A stretch of 32,753 bases of DNA. It comes from Fidelibacterota bacterium (GTDB lineage Bacteria; Fidelibacterota; Marinisomatia; Marinisomatales; UBA1611). Of the stretch, positions 8,954-19,276 are shown in pieces. Every line of letters starts with the position of its first letter. The stretch's first letter is position 1. The stretch lies in the NCBI GenBank assembly GCA_018692355.1, contig JABHKE010000144.1, positions 1-32,753 on the forward strand, given 5' to 3'. The notes beneath the pieces are model-generated. The model was given only the letters and a program-made list of their open reading frames with translations, was not told the origin of the DNA and did no database searches. The translations under genes were made by a program, and so were the position numbers.

Positions 8954-9680
8954 AATCAACTTGGATCAGGATTAACCCTTCTGCAGGTGCTTTAAAAATT
9001 CGTGCATCTTTTTGTGGATTCATTATTAAAGATAAAAAGTCTTCTTCCGAAAACCGTTTTTCTACAACTGCAATCATGGTTCCAACGAGGTATCTAACCA
9101 TGTGGTGTAAGAATCGGTTTCCAGTGATATGAAAAATTACCATTTTTCCATCTGACTTCCATTCTGATTTATAAATGATGCAGCGGGTATGATCCATATC
9201 TTCTCGAAATTTGCTTAGAGAAAGGAAATCGTGGTCACCAACCAAATGAATTGCTAATTGATTGAGTCTCCGTAAATCCATTTTTTGCAAATGCCATGAT
9301 TGGTTTTTATACAAGATCGAATCCCCGGTAAAACATTGATATTGGTAATGGCGTTTGGTTGCATCGAATCTTGCCTGAAAACCTTTATTTACCTTTTCTA
9401 TATCCATAACTCTGCATTCAAGGGGCAAATTACCATTTAACGCATTTTTCAGGTCATCTTCATTCAATCTTGTTTCAATATCCACATGAGCTACCTGACC
9501 CAATGCATGCACCCCAGTATCTGTGCGACCCGCGCCATGAACCGGGATTCTGTCTTTAGACCCGGATACCTTTTGAACCGCCAATTCTAAAACACCCTGA
9601 ATAGTTCTTTCTTTCTTCTGAAGCTGCCATCCAAAAAATCCAGACCCATCGTATTGGATCGTTAATTTATATCTATCCAA
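8946..9680 (-). CDS. truA: tRNA pseudouridine(38-40) synthase TruA
   Basis: YDGSGFFGWQLQ, GAGRTDTGVHALGQVAHVD, FLHHMVRYLVGTM. Confidence 0.95.
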   Translation of the reverse strand: MDRYKLTIQYDGSGFFGWQLQKKERTIQGVLELAVQKVSGSKDRIPVHGAGRTDTGVHALGQVAHVDIETRLNEDDLKNALNGNLPLECRVMDIEKVNKGFQARFDATKRHYQYQCFTGDSILYKNQSWHLQKMDLRRLNQLAIHLVGDHDFLSLSKFREDMDHTRCIIYKSEWKSDGKMVIFHITGNRFLHHMVRYLVGTMIAVVEKRFSEEDFLSLIMNPQKDARIFKAPAEGLILIQVDYE

Positions 9681-10386
9681 TCGAATGAACTCCTATCATT
9701 ATAATTGGGATGAGTAAAATTAAAGTCAGATCTAAAAAAGTGAACTTGATAAAAGGATATACACTTCGAGGAATAGATTTTCCATAACCACGCATTTCCA
9801 TAACTCGAGTGATTGATTCTGATTTATTAAGATTTAGAATGATAAAATCCGGAACAAATTGAGCAACTTGAATCACTTTTTTTAGAAAGGATTCTGATAT
9901 TGAAATTGATAATGCTTTTTGGGATCTCTCCAACTGTCGCCACTCTTCTTTAAATGTGGGGAAAAAACGGACCGTCATATCAAAAAAGAGTAATAAATCT
10001 TCCGCCCATCGATAATTCAGATTCATCTTGAACCATATACTCCGGAATGCAGTGATAACATCCTGTGAACTGGATTTAATAGTATAAATTGTCATAACAC
10101 TTACCATAACAATCAACCTAAGAGTCGCAAGGGTTACATCCATAATAATGGTGGAAATGGAACGATCTGAGACCAGGAATGAAATGACAAAAAAAATGAG
10201 CCCGGTTAAGGGGAAATATCTCCAGAATGGACGGGTCCGATTTTTCCATTCAGACCATTGATCCCTTTTAAAAATAAGAAGTGAAATTGCTATCAAAATA
10301 TGAAGAGTTAGAATTCCGATTTCCATGGATAAAAGAACGGAAACCGAAAATGCCATATATAGGAAAAGTCGGGTGATGGGATTCAT
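9673..10386 (-). CDS. Energy-coupling factor transporter transmembrane protein (EcfT/CbiQ-like)
   Basis: Polytopic protein with RVMEMRGYGKSIPRS matching the EcfT/CbiQ coupling-helix pattern; directly upstream of truA. Confidence 0.75.
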   Translation of the reverse strand: MNPITRLFLYMAFSVSVLLSMEIGILTLHILIAISLLIFKRDQWSEWKNRTRPFWRYFPLTGLIFFVISFLVSDRSISTIIMDVTLATLRLIVMVSVMTIYTIKSSSQDVITAFRSIWFKMNLNYRWAEDLLLFFDMTVRFFPTFKEEWRQLERSQKALSISISESFLKKVIQVAQFVPDFIILNLNKSESITRVMEMRGYGKSIPRSVYPFIKFTFLDLTLILLIPIIMIGVHSIG

Positions 10387-10388
10387 TT

Positions 10389-11006
10389 TTACAAGTGAAA
10401 TTCGACCTTAAGAGAAAGGGATCCAGTTCCGTTAGGTGAAATGGTTGGCATCAATGAGATGGATTCGATCTTTTCTAATCTTGTCAAGTAGAGCGCGTCA
10501 ATCGCTGACAAAATGTGATTCACCACAATGCCTCCAATGATGAATTTTCCCGCCATAGCCAATACATCGCTCCGTATTCTCATGATTTCAAATGATTTTA
10601 TATTTTCTTTGGAATCCCAATTCCAATCCCAGCCTTCATTTTCTGCATAAAGACTTTCCATATCGCGAAACCTAAGATGTTCATCATTGTAATTTTCCAT
10701 ATCGGTATAATTCCCGAGATCTACCCAATATTCATGGTTTTTCCCACGAGAATCCACACCGGCATGCTCAACTGCAAAAGACTTATACTGTTTTGCCTGA
10801 TGTCCGGAAAATGTATACGCACTGATGCATGCTGTAACTAGGGAAACTTCAGTGAGACGAAATATTCGGGCTCTTTTAGATTGTTGTACAGCCGCCTCTC
10901 CCCATCCCGGTAGGATGGCAGACTTCACCATGGGATGGATCCTTGCCGATTCACCGAAAAGTAAACCGATAAAGAGTAAAATTATTAATATCGTCTTCTT
11001 ATACAT
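10389..11006 (-). CDS. DUF5683-like exported/membrane protein
   Basis: Signal peptide, then HPMVKSAILPGWGEAAVQQSKRARIF, and a C-terminal NHILSAIDALYLTR. Confidence 0.6.
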   Translation of the reverse strand: MYKKTILIILLFIGLLFGESARIHPMVKSAILPGWGEAAVQQSKRARIFRLTEVSLVTACISAYTFSGHQAKQYKSFAVEHAGVDSRGKNHEYWVDLGNYTDMENYNDEHLRFRDMESLYAENEGWDWNWDSKENIKSFEIMRIRSDVLAMAGKFIIGGIVVNHILSAIDALYLTRLEKIESISLMPTISPNGTGSLSLKVEFHL

Positions 11007-12481
11007 GGGATGGGTCCGAGAAGGAGAAAAATTACAAAACAGATCATAGCAAAAACATCACCATTCCGACTATAAAAACTTCCAGTGGCACCTAAGGGAA
11101 CAGTCACTTTAAAAACTGCCATTTCACCCAAGCCCTGTTCTTTCATGGATACTCCATTCGCAAGGATGAGCCCTGAAATCCCTGTATTCGCAGAGCGTAC
11201 AACAGGAACGCGGTTTTCTATAGCACGGATCCGTGCCACATCATAATGCTGATAAGGACCTGCAGATTTCCCTAACCAGCCGTCATTTGTTTGGATGGTT
11301 AACATCTCAGCACCCTGCTGAATAAATTCACGAGTAATCTCAGGGATACTGGATTCATAACAGATCAAATTGGAAAATCTTATGTCCTTCCATTCAAAAA
11401 CGGTGTACTCGGATCCATGGGTAAAGTTCCCCTGCCCAAGATTCAACATATTGAGGGAAGGAAATTGATCTGACAAAGGAATATATTCTGCGAATGGAAC
11501 AAGATGAAGTTTATTATAAAGAATATATTTATGGTTTGGCGTTAAAAACATGCTGCTATTGAAATATCGTTTCTTCCCATCAGGTAATTTGGTTCTATCC
11601 ACAGTCCCAGTTAACACAGGAATTCCTGATGAATCAACTTTTGATTGAATTTGACCTCGAACATGTCTGTCCAATCTTAAATATGCAGGAAAAGCAGTTT
11701 CAGGAAACAAAATCAAATCAGGATTAAGATTTATAGCAAGAGAGTGAAGAGAATCCATATATGTGATGGTGTTTTCTCTTTTTTTATAATCCCATTTAGC
11801 ATTTGGATCAATATTTGGTTGAAGGACTGCTACACCCATATTTGTAAGTGAATCGTTGAATCCTTTCATTCTTGAATTGCCAGAAAACCAGAGGCCCAAC
11901 AATAAAATCCCTAAAAAATATCCCAATTTTTTATTGGGTTCAAAATTCTGAATTAATATATAAAGTATAACATTAAGTAATGCAATCCATAGTGTTACTC
12001 CATAAGATCCTGTAACTTCCATTATCTGGATCATTGGCAGGAAATCTAATTGAGATAAAACCATATTCCCCCATGGAAAGCCCAAAGCACCAAAACTCCG
12101 TACCCACTCCATAGAAACAATGAGAAACGGGAATAATACTAATCCGTTACCATAGGCTTTAACTCTACCCAAAATCCAACCAGCAACAGCCCAATAGATT
12201 CCTAAATGCAGAACAGCTGCAATGAGGGAAAGTAGTACTACCCAAAAACTGGCGCCTGAATTAACACCGATCCAGTAAAACGCTATGAAATTATGGGTCA
12301 TACCAAATACATACCCATATCTCGCATTTTCATTCGCATCATGATCCAGCCAAATATGGAGAAGGGGAATAAGTCCAATCCATGCTAAAAACCCCAAATG
12401 CCAAGGCTGATAGGCGAGACCTGTAATAACCCCACCAAAAATAGCCAATTGCCAAGCAGGTCGATCAAAGAGGGGAGTCAT
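10985..12481 (-). CDS. lnt: Apolipoprotein N-acyltransferase
   Basis: Multi-TM N-terminus plus nitrilase domain: LFPETAFP (Glu), YNKLHLVPFAEYIP (Lys), LICYESSIPE (Cys). Confidence 0.93.
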   Translation of the reverse strand: MTPLFDRPAWQLAIFGGVITGLAYQPWHLGFLAWIGLIPLLHIWLDHDANENARYGYVFGMTHNFIAFYWIGVNSGASFWVVLLSLIAAVLHLGIYWAVAGWILGRVKAYGNGLVLFPFLIVSMEWVRSFGALGFPWGNMVLSQLDFLPMIQIMEVTGSYGVTLWIALLNVILYILIQNFEPNKKLGYFLGILLLGLWFSGNSRMKGFNDSLTNMGVAVLQPNIDPNAKWDYKKRENTITYMDSLHSLAINLNPDLILFPETAFPAYLRLDRHVRGQIQSKVDSSGIPVLTGTVDRTKLPDGKKRYFNSSMFLTPNHKYILYNKLHLVPFAEYIPLSDQFPSLNMLNLGQGNFTHGSEYTVFEWKDIRFSNLICYESSIPEITREFIQQGAEMLTIQTNDGWLGKSAGPYQHYDVARIRAIENRVPVVRSANTGISGLILANGVSMKEQGLGEMAVFKVTVPLGATGSFYSRNGDVFAMICFVIFLLLGPIPCIRRRY

Positions 12482-12891
12482 CGGTTTTGCTTATCCAAAA
12501 ACTGTTGGAGAATGATCGCTGCAGCCCGTTGATCAATCAATCCTTTATTATGTCCTGTTTTAATATTCTGTTGGATCATAGATTTTTCTGCACTGACAGA
12601 AGAAAGCCGTTCATCTTCTAAATGAATGGGTAATTTGAGAGCGTATAATAAGTTAACAAATTCCCCGACCTTTTTAGTCTGGGCTGTTTCCTGCCCTTTC
12701 AACCCAATAGGAAGCCCAACTACTATGGCTTCCACATCTTTTTCTTTTATTAGAGATTGAAATACTTGAAGGCATTTTTCATTCCCTTCATTTCGAATAG
12801 TTTTAAATGGAGAAGCGATAATTTTAATCGGATCAGACATGGCTAATCCGATTCGACTATCCCCATAGTCGATCCCAAGAACTCGCCCCAT
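12478..12891 (-). CDS. ruvX: Holliday junction resolvase-like RuvX/YqgF
   Basis: MGRVLGIDYGDSRIGLAMSDP, VVGLPIGLKG, LEDERLSS. Confidence 0.93.
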   Translation of the reverse strand: MGRVLGIDYGDSRIGLAMSDPIKIIASPFKTIRNEGNEKCLQVFQSLIKEKDVEAIVVGLPIGLKGQETAQTKKVGEFVNLLYALKLPIHLEDERLSSVSAEKSMIQQNIKTGHNKGLIDQRAAAIILQQFLDKQNR

Positions 12892-12894
12892 AGA

Positions 12895-13203
12895 TTAGAG
12901 AGGTTTACGTAGGTGTGCTTTCAGTATCTTCCCAGGCTTGAATTGTGTTTTCTTATGGGCGGGAACATAGATCTCTTCATTGGTTTTAGGATTCCGTGCA
13001 CGAGGTTTTGCTTTCGTAGGCTTGGATTCAAACACACCAAAATTCCTTATCTCTATCCTAATATAGGGATGATCTTCACTGAGAAAACCCCTCATAATAT
13101 TGAAAAAATCATCCACAAGGCCCTTGGATGCCCTGACACTGACTCCATTTCGTTCAGCCAATTGGGTGGCAATATCTATTTTAGTATAAGTTTTTGTTTC
13201 CAT
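12895..13203 (-). CDS. HU/IHF family DNA-binding protein
   Basis: IEIRNFGVFESKPTKAKPRARNPKTNEEIYVPAHKKTQFKPGKILK. Confidence 0.93.
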   Translation of the reverse strand: METKTYTKIDIATQLAERNGVSVRASKGLVDDFFNIMRGFLSEDHPYIRIEIRNFGVFESKPTKAKPRARNPKTNEEIYVPAHKKTQFKPGKILKAHLRKPL

Positions 13204-15392
13204 TATCGACCTGCTCTTTCTACATAATCAACATATTTTAATTTAGTCATTTTTCTCATGAGACGATTTAATTGACGATTATTATTAACTTGGACAATAA
13301 AATGAGCAACCCCTATAGATTCCTTTACTTTAATATCCACACTGGCAATATTTACATTTTGCTTCGAAATGCACTCAGACATATCCTTTAATGCCCCTTT
13401 ATGATCCTGGACTACGACCCTTAAGCGAACATTAAAATGATCTGATGATTTCACATTCCATTCTACAGGGACTAACCGATCTGATTCATGGTTCAGTAGG
13501 GGGAGACTTTTACATGCATTTTGGTGAACCGTTATTCCGCGTCCACGAGTGACAAATCCGATCAATTCATCTCCAGGAATCGGGTTACAGCATTTTCCAA
13601 AATTCACCATGAGATTATCAATGCCATCCAGGATAATTCCTTTAGTTTGGGACCTTGCAAAATTAAAAAATCTTGAAGATTTTTCTTCTTCGGTCTTATC
13701 TTCGATCTCATCTTCTTGCGGCCTTAGTTTTCGGAACATGTCTCGAACGGTAATCATTCCTGACCCAATAGCTTTTAATAATGCCCCAGAGTCGGAATAA
13801 CCAAATTTGCTGAAACTTTCCCTGAATTCTTTTATGTCTTTCAACATTTTCATTCGACGAAGAGTCTTCTCAAGCAATTCTTCACCGATTTTAATACTTT
13901 CTTCATCTTGAACCATTTTCAGGTATCGATTAACTTGATTTCGCGCTTTGGTAGTTATAATAAACTTTTGCCAACCATAGCTAGGCATTTGACTTTTACT
14001 GGTGATGATTTCAACCATATCCCCATTGTTTAATTTAGTATTTAAGGGCACAACAGAATGATTGATCTTTGCACCCATGCAATGCATCCCAACCTGGGTA
14101 TGAACCTGAAATGCAAAATCCACAGGCGTTGCACCTACAGGTAACTGAATCAGGTCACCAACAGGAGTAAACACAAAAATTTCTTCATTGTATAAATCGA
14201 TCTTCAGAAGTTCCATGAATTCTTTTGGATCAGCAGATTCATTTTGAAGAATTTCCAATAATTCACGGAGCCATTTTACATTTTTATCAATTCCCGATGA
14301 TTTTCCATCTTTATAAACCCAGTGTGCAGCCACACCAATCTCTGCAGTGTCTTCCATGTCTCCTGTGCGGATCTGGATCTCCACTAACTGACCCTTGCGT
14401 CCAATAACGGTCGTATGAACAGACTGGTACCCATTAGTTTTAGGATTTGCAATAAAATCTTTAAACCGTTCCTGAATCGGTTTGTAAAGACTGTGAACTA
14501 TTCCCAAGGCTAAATAACATTGCTCAATTTTTTCTACGATGACTCGGATAGCATAAAGATCGTAGATTTCTTCAAAGGATTTATCCCGGGACATCATTTT
14601 TCCATGGATGGAAGAATAGGATTTGGACCTGCCATAGACCTTGGGAATAATTTCGTATATTTTTAGTTCATCTGCTACAGGGCCAATAATCTCCTTTATA
14701 AATTTATCCCGTTGTTTTTTGGATGATTTTATTTGAGAGTCCAATTTCTTATATCCAGAAGGATCTAAAACACGAAATACTAGATCTTCCAATTGAGATT
14801 TTACCGAAGACATACCCAAGCGATGTGCTAAAGGAACATAGACATCACGGGTTTCCACAGCGATTCGATGTTGTTTAATTTTGGACATGTGCTTAATCGT
14901 TTCCATATTATGGAGTCGATCAGCAAATTTGATAATGATGACTCTAAGGTCTTTGGCAACCGATAGGAGCATTTTCATAAAATTCCCCGCCTGTTTCTCT
15001 TTTCGGGTTGAAAAGTGGATTCCTCCTATCTTTGTAACGCCCTCCACAAGATATGCTAAATCATCCCCAAATTCTTGTCGAAGTCCGTCAACGGAAACAT
15101 CTGTATCTTCAACCGTATCATGGAGTAATCCAGCTATAATCGTGGTAGTATCCATTTTCCATGATGCCAGTATTTGGGCCACAGCAACACAATGGGTAAA
15201 ATAATTTTCGCCTGAACGGCGTTTTTGTCCTTCATGATGATAATCTCCGTATTCGTAGGCCTTCCAAAGAAGCGATTTTATTTCATCTTTTTCCTCGCCT
15301 GGTCCTACTGAAACTGCATCAACTAGATTCATGAATGGTTTTGGATATTCTCCGAATAATTGCGGGGCTAATCTTGAAAGAGGGTTATCCAT
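13203..15392 (-). CDS. RelA/SpoT bifunctional (p)ppGpp synthetase/hydrolase
   Basis: HD domain (LLHDTVEDTDVS), synthetase domain (YAIRVIVEKIEQCYLALGIVHSLYKPIQERFKDFIANPKTNGYQSVHTTV), TGS (VFTPVGDLIQLPVGATPVDFAFQVHTQVG), C-terminal ACT. Start overlaps the dnaB stop (TAATG). Confidence 0.95.
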   Translation of the reverse strand: MDNPLSRLAPQLFGEYPKPFMNLVDAVSVGPGEEKDEIKSLLWKAYEYGDYHHEGQKRRSGENYFTHCVAVAQILASWKMDTTTIIAGLLHDTVEDTDVSVDGLRQEFGDDLAYLVEGVTKIGGIHFSTRKEKQAGNFMKMLLSVAKDLRVIIIKFADRLHNMETIKHMSKIKQHRIAVETRDVYVPLAHRLGMSSVKSQLEDLVFRVLDPSGYKKLDSQIKSSKKQRDKFIKEIIGPVADELKIYEIIPKVYGRSKSYSSIHGKMMSRDKSFEEIYDLYAIRVIVEKIEQCYLALGIVHSLYKPIQERFKDFIANPKTNGYQSVHTTVIGRKGQLVEIQIRTGDMEDTAEIGVAAHWVYKDGKSSGIDKNVKWLRELLEILQNESADPKEFMELLKIDLYNEEIFVFTPVGDLIQLPVGATPVDFAFQVHTQVGMHCMGAKINHSVVPLNTKLNNGDMVEIITSKSQMPSYGWQKFIITTKARNQVNRYLKMVQDEESIKIGEELLEKTLRRMKMLKDIKEFRESFSKFGYSDSGALLKAIGSGMITVRDMFRKLRPQEDEIEDKTEEEKSSRFFNFARSQTKGIILDGIDNLMVNFGKCCNPIPGDELIGFVTRGRGITVHQNACKSLPLLNHESDRLVPVEWNVKSSDHFNVRLRVVVQDHKGALKDMSECISKQNVNIASVDIKVKESIGVAHFIVQVNNNRQLNRLMRKMTKLKYVDYVERAGR

Positions 15393-16738
15393 TAAAACGG
15401 TTCAGAAGGAGATAAATTTTCATAACGTGCATATTTGCTAATAAAAGACGCATCCACTACACCCGTGGGACCATTTCTCTGTTTCGCAACAATGATTTTT
15501 GCTTTACCTTCATCTTCATCATCCTGAGTATACAACCACTGACGGTATAGGAAAATGACCACATCCGCATCTTGCTCGATAGCACCACTTTCACGAAGAT
15601 CTGATAATTGGGGTTGCTTATCTGCCCGTTGTTCAACGGCACGAGATAACTGAGACAAGGCAACAACAGGAATCTCTAATTCTTTCGCCAAAGCTTTTAA
15701 TGACCTTGAAATCACTGAAATTTCCTGTTGGCGACTTTCAACACCTTTCGGTCCCTGCATCAATTGAAGATAATCCACTACGATCATTCCAATATTGTGT
15801 TCGGCCTTCAATCGACGAGCTTTCGCTCGCAGTTCTAATACGGTGAGAGCAGGTGTGTCATCCAAATAAATGGGTGCTACAGCCAAAGATCCAACGGCAA
15901 TACTTAAATTTTTCCAATGGGTTTTGGGAAGATTTCCTGTCCGGACAAAATGACTGTCCACTCGGGCTTCTGCACAAAGGAGACGCATAGCCAATTGATG
16001 ATTTGCCATTTCAAGGCTGAACATTCCCACACCAACACCACCTTCTAATGCAGCATTCCTCAGCATGGATAAAGCTAAAGCTGTTTTCCCCATCCCCGGC
16101 CGACCTGCAATAATGATGAGATCTCCATTTTGCCATCCAGATGTTATATCATCTAAATCAAGTAACCCAGATGGTACGCCGATCACATTGCCTGACTGAG
16201 CATTTATATGCTCTAATTTTTCGAATGCTTCAACGAGTATCGGATCAATGTGCTTAAATCCACCTTTCAAACGATTCTGGGTAATTCTGAAAATGGACTG
16301 TTCCACTGTATCTAGTATATCACCTACCTCCTGGCTATCATCATAAGCTTCTTTTGCAATATCATGGGACAAATTGATCAAATTCCGGAGTAAAGCTTTT
16401 TCTAGTACAATTTTGGAATATCGCTCTGCGTGAGCTGCCGTAGGAACTGATTCAACTAAGCCGGTCACATAATATGCACCACCAACGGATTCTAGATCTT
16501 TATTTTTCTTGAGAAGATCGATGACGGACACGGTATCAATTGGCTCACCTTTATCAAACAAGTTGAGCATGACAGAAAATATTTTCCCATTCCCATCTTT
16601 ATAAAAGTGCTCTGGGCCTAACCATTGAATTGTTTGACTAACGGCTTCTTTTGAAGCCAGCATAGACCCAAGAACTGCCATTTCCGCATCATCGGAGTGG
16701 GGTTGAACATTGAGTATCTGGTTATCGTCTGGTGTCAT
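15392..16738 (-). CDS. dnaB: Replicative DNA helicase DnaB
   Basis: IIIAGRPGMGKTALALSMLRNAA (Walker A), IGMIVVDYLQLMQGP, LSQLSRAVEQRADKQPQLSDLRESGAIEQDADVV. Confidence 0.96.
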   Translation of the reverse strand: MTPDDNQILNVQPHSDDAEMAVLGSMLASKEAVSQTIQWLGPEHFYKDGNGKIFSVMLNLFDKGEPIDTVSVIDLLKKNKDLESVGGAYYVTGLVESVPTAAHAERYSKIVLEKALLRNLINLSHDIAKEAYDDSQEVGDILDTVEQSIFRITQNRLKGGFKHIDPILVEAFEKLEHINAQSGNVIGVPSGLLDLDDITSGWQNGDLIIIAGRPGMGKTALALSMLRNAALEGGVGVGMFSLEMANHQLAMRLLCAEARVDSHFVRTGNLPKTHWKNLSIAVGSLAVAPIYLDDTPALTVLELRAKARRLKAEHNIGMIVVDYLQLMQGPKGVESRQQEISVISRSLKALAKELEIPVVALSQLSRAVEQRADKQPQLSDLRESGAIEQDADVVIFLYRQWLYTQDDEDEGKAKIIVAKQRNGPTGVVDASFISKYARYENLSPSEPF

Positions 16739-16742
16739 TGTT

Positions 16743-17420
16743 TTATACGTTTTGTAAATAATCCCGAATCCACTGGAAATCGATCCACGCGGGTTTCTTG
16801 AAATTCGAGTTCCTTAAGAGGGCAGCCGGATGGAAGGTAACACGAAGCGGTGTCCCGTTGTAATCATGGGTTTTATCCCGCATTTCTTTTAAAGGGACAT
16901 CCATCTTCAATAATGTTTTACCGGCAACACGGCCTAATGCTACTATCAATTTTGGTTGAATTTGACTTATTTGTTCGATTAAATAAGGTTCACATTTCTT
17001 TACTTCAGATGGCAAGGGATCACGGTTATTAGGAGGTCGGCATTTGATAACGTTAGCAATATACACTCCATCGCCACGTTTCCGATCTATGGCATAAAGG
17101 ACCTTATCCAGCATTTTACCGGCGCGACCCACAAAAGGCTCCCCTTTTAAGTCTTCCTGCTCACCAGGCGCCTCTCCTACAAGGAATAAATCCGCATTAG
17201 GATCGCCAACCCCAAAAACAAAATTGGTTCTGGTCTTACCCAGGGGACATTCCAGACAGGTGCATATGGACTGATTATATGCATCCAATTTACCGTTTGC
17301 TAAGAGGTCTTTTTTCTCAGGCTTAGGTTCTGACAAAGGGGCAGGTTTGTTGGAAAGGTACAATTCATTCCCATACAATGCTTTTTGTTGTTTGAGATAT
17401 TGGTGAAGCGCCCCTTTCAT
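16743..17420 (-). CDS. Uracil-DNA glycosylase (family 4/5-like, probable Fe-S)
   Basis: [78 protein letters not shown]. Confidence 0.9.
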   Translation of the reverse strand: MKGALHQYLKQQKALYGNELYLSNKPAPLSEPKPEKKDLLANGKLDAYNQSICTCLECPLGKTRTNFVFGVGDPNADLFLVGEAPGEQEDLKGEPFVGRAGKMLDKVLYAIDRKRGDGVYIANVIKCRPPNNRDPLPSEVKKCEPYLIEQISQIQPKLIVALGRVAGKTLLKMDVPLKEMRDKTHDYNGTPLRVTFHPAALLRNSNFKKPAWIDFQWIRDYLQNV

Positions 17421-17429
17421 TGTTATTGT

Positions 17430-17705
17430 TTAACCAGGTTTGGTTTTTCTCCAAGTTACTTCACCTTCAATAAATTTATCAATCGCCACTGTGGTGACCT
17501 TTTCTTTCTCTTCATAAGTTTCAGGTGATGGCTCTTCCACTTCATCAAAAACATCCGGATCATCATTTTGATGTTCAAGGATAGTTCTGCTCAAAATACG
17601 CTCCTGCAGTTCATCTCGAGCCTGCCCGAACATTGCTGCGACAGCTTCGTACATATTTTCTGCACGTTCTTCTATTTCACGAAAAGGGACGGTTTTAAGA
17701 CCCAT
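17430..17705 (-). CDS. rpoZ: RNA polymerase omega/Rpb6-like subunit
   Basis: Located directly after gmk; omega-like helix ENMYEAVAAMFGQARDEL and C-terminal VAIDKFIEGEVTW. Sequence is divergent, so support is partly positional. Confidence 0.65.
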   Translation of the reverse strand: MGLKTVPFREIEERAENMYEAVAAMFGQARDELQERILSRTILEHQNDDPDVFDEVEEPSPETYEEKEKVTTVAIDKFIEGEVTWRKTKPG

Positions 17706-18270
17706 TTAGGACTCCTTCTTTTAAGTCATTGACTATGGTTATTAGCTCTTGGGTTGCCACATTGAGATCTTCATTGATCATCACATGGTCAAACCGATCT
17801 TTGTATTCCATTTCTTGCTGGAATCTCTGGAGGCGGACCTTAATTCGTTTTTCCGAATCGGTACCGCGTTTTTTTAATCGTTCCCTCAAATGTGTAATGC
17901 TTGGGGGAATAATAAAAATTGAAAAGGAATTATCCGGATACAATTCTTTAATTCGAATGGCACCTTTTACATCCATTTCCAATAAAACTATTTTATTCTG
18001 AATAATGGCATTTTTCAAAGTTGATTCGGGTGTACCGTAATAAAAGCCGTGAACATTTTCCCATTCAGCTAAGTCTTTGTTAAGGATCAGGTCCTCAAAT
18101 TCATCATGGGAAATAAAATTATAATCATCACCATCACATTCAATACTTCTTTGCTTCCGTGTGGTATAAGATGTTGACCATTCAATTTCCGGCATGACCT
18201 TTTGCAAGGCTTTACAAAGAGTTGTTTTTCCAGAACCAGATGGTGCTGATATGGTAATCAAATTAATCAT
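17695..18270 (-). CDS. gmk: Guanylate kinase
   Basis: ISAPSGSGKTTLCKAL, STSYTTRKQRSIECDGDDYNFIS, LLEMDVKGA. Confidence 0.95.
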   Translation of the reverse strand: MINLITISAPSGSGKTTLCKALQKVMPEIEWSTSYTTRKQRSIECDGDDYNFISHDEFEDLILNKDLAEWENVHGFYYGTPESTLKNAIIQNKIVLLEMDVKGAIRIKELYPDNSFSIFIIPPSITHLRERLKKRGTDSEKRIKVRLQRFQQEMEYKDRFDHVMINEDLNVATQELITIVNDLKEGVLNGS

Positions 18271-19130
18271 TAGAGAATATTCTGAACTTGTTCTCGTATT
18301 TTTTCTAATTCGCCTTTTATTTCTATAACATGATTTGTCACGGCAGGTTGGGGACTTTTAGAACCAATCGTATTCACTTCTCGGCCAATCTCTTGAATCA
18401 GGAAATTGATTCGCTTCCCCACAGGTTCTTCCTGGTTTACATATGATGACAATTGTGTAAAATGACTTTTACAGCGAACAATTTCTTCTGTAACGTCCGC
18501 CCGTTCAGCTAAAAAAGCAACTTCCTGGATGAGACGAGTTTCATCTAATGCTTCACCATCTAACAATTCCGAAATCTTTTCCCGCATTTGAACCTGTTTC
18601 TCAATACTAAACTTTCCAGAGATTTCTCCTACTTCATCAATTCTGGTTTGAAGGAGTTCCATTCGATTCAATATATCTGTTTGTATCTCATGCCCTTCTT
18701 TTTCACGCATTTCATTTACCTGGTTTAAGGCAAGTTCCACTGCTTTTAAGATGATCCCGGGTTTTAAGTTTTCCGGTTCATCTGCGGAAAGAAGATCATT
18801 GGTTGAAATTATATCACTCAAATTCATTCTCTGACCATAGTCCACATGTATTTTTTTTATCACATCTTGTAGAATTTCAAATCGTTTCCGATTGAAACTC
18901 AGTTTTTGTGAGTCCTGATCTGACTTTAATTCAAAACGCACCTGAACATTACCTCGCTGAAGAGATGTCTCAAGTGTATTTCGAACCTTTATTTCCAGGA
19001 TGGGGTCCAAATTGAACCCACGAATTTTTGTCTCCAAAAACCTGGAGTTAACCGTCCGTATTTCTACATCGATCTTATTTGGGCCTTTGCCGGCTGAACC
19101 GCGACCAAATCCTGTCATACTTTTAATCAT
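18270..19130 (-). CDS. yicC: YicC family endoribonuclease/stress-induced protein
   Basis: MIKSMTGFGRG start, EIRTVNSRFLETKIR, C-terminal FLIQEIGREVNTIGSKSPQPAVTNHVIEIKGELEKIREQVQNI. Confidence 0.95.
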   Translation of the reverse strand: MIKSMTGFGRGSAGKGPNKIDVEIRTVNSRFLETKIRGFNLDPILEIKVRNTLETSLQRGNVQVRFELKSDQDSQKLSFNRKRFEILQDVIKKIHVDYGQRMNLSDIISTNDLLSADEPENLKPGIILKAVELALNQVNEMREKEGHEIQTDILNRMELLQTRIDEVGEISGKFSIEKQVQMREKISELLDGEALDETRLIQEVAFLAERADVTEEIVRCKSHFTQLSSYVNQEEPVGKRINFLIQEIGREVNTIGSKSPQPAVTNHVIEIKGELEKIREQVQNIL

Positions 19131-19276
19131 AATTTCCTATAAGGGTATAGCCTATTAAACTACGAACTTTAGAGAATATTATCCAAGAAGGATGATGGCC
19201 GGAATAGGATAAATATTGAGCTCTAAAAACCAGGTTCTAAACCCAATATTTTAAGAATAAAAGAATAGCCAAACTA

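Noticed and set aside
15457-15666. 69-aa minus-strand ORF
   Set aside because: Alternative frame within conserved dnaB.
19212-19250. AATATTG/CAATATT inverted repeat between the PorV-like gene and yicC
   Set aside because: Only 7 bp, AT-rich, with a 25-nt loop; not convincing as terminator or regulatory element.
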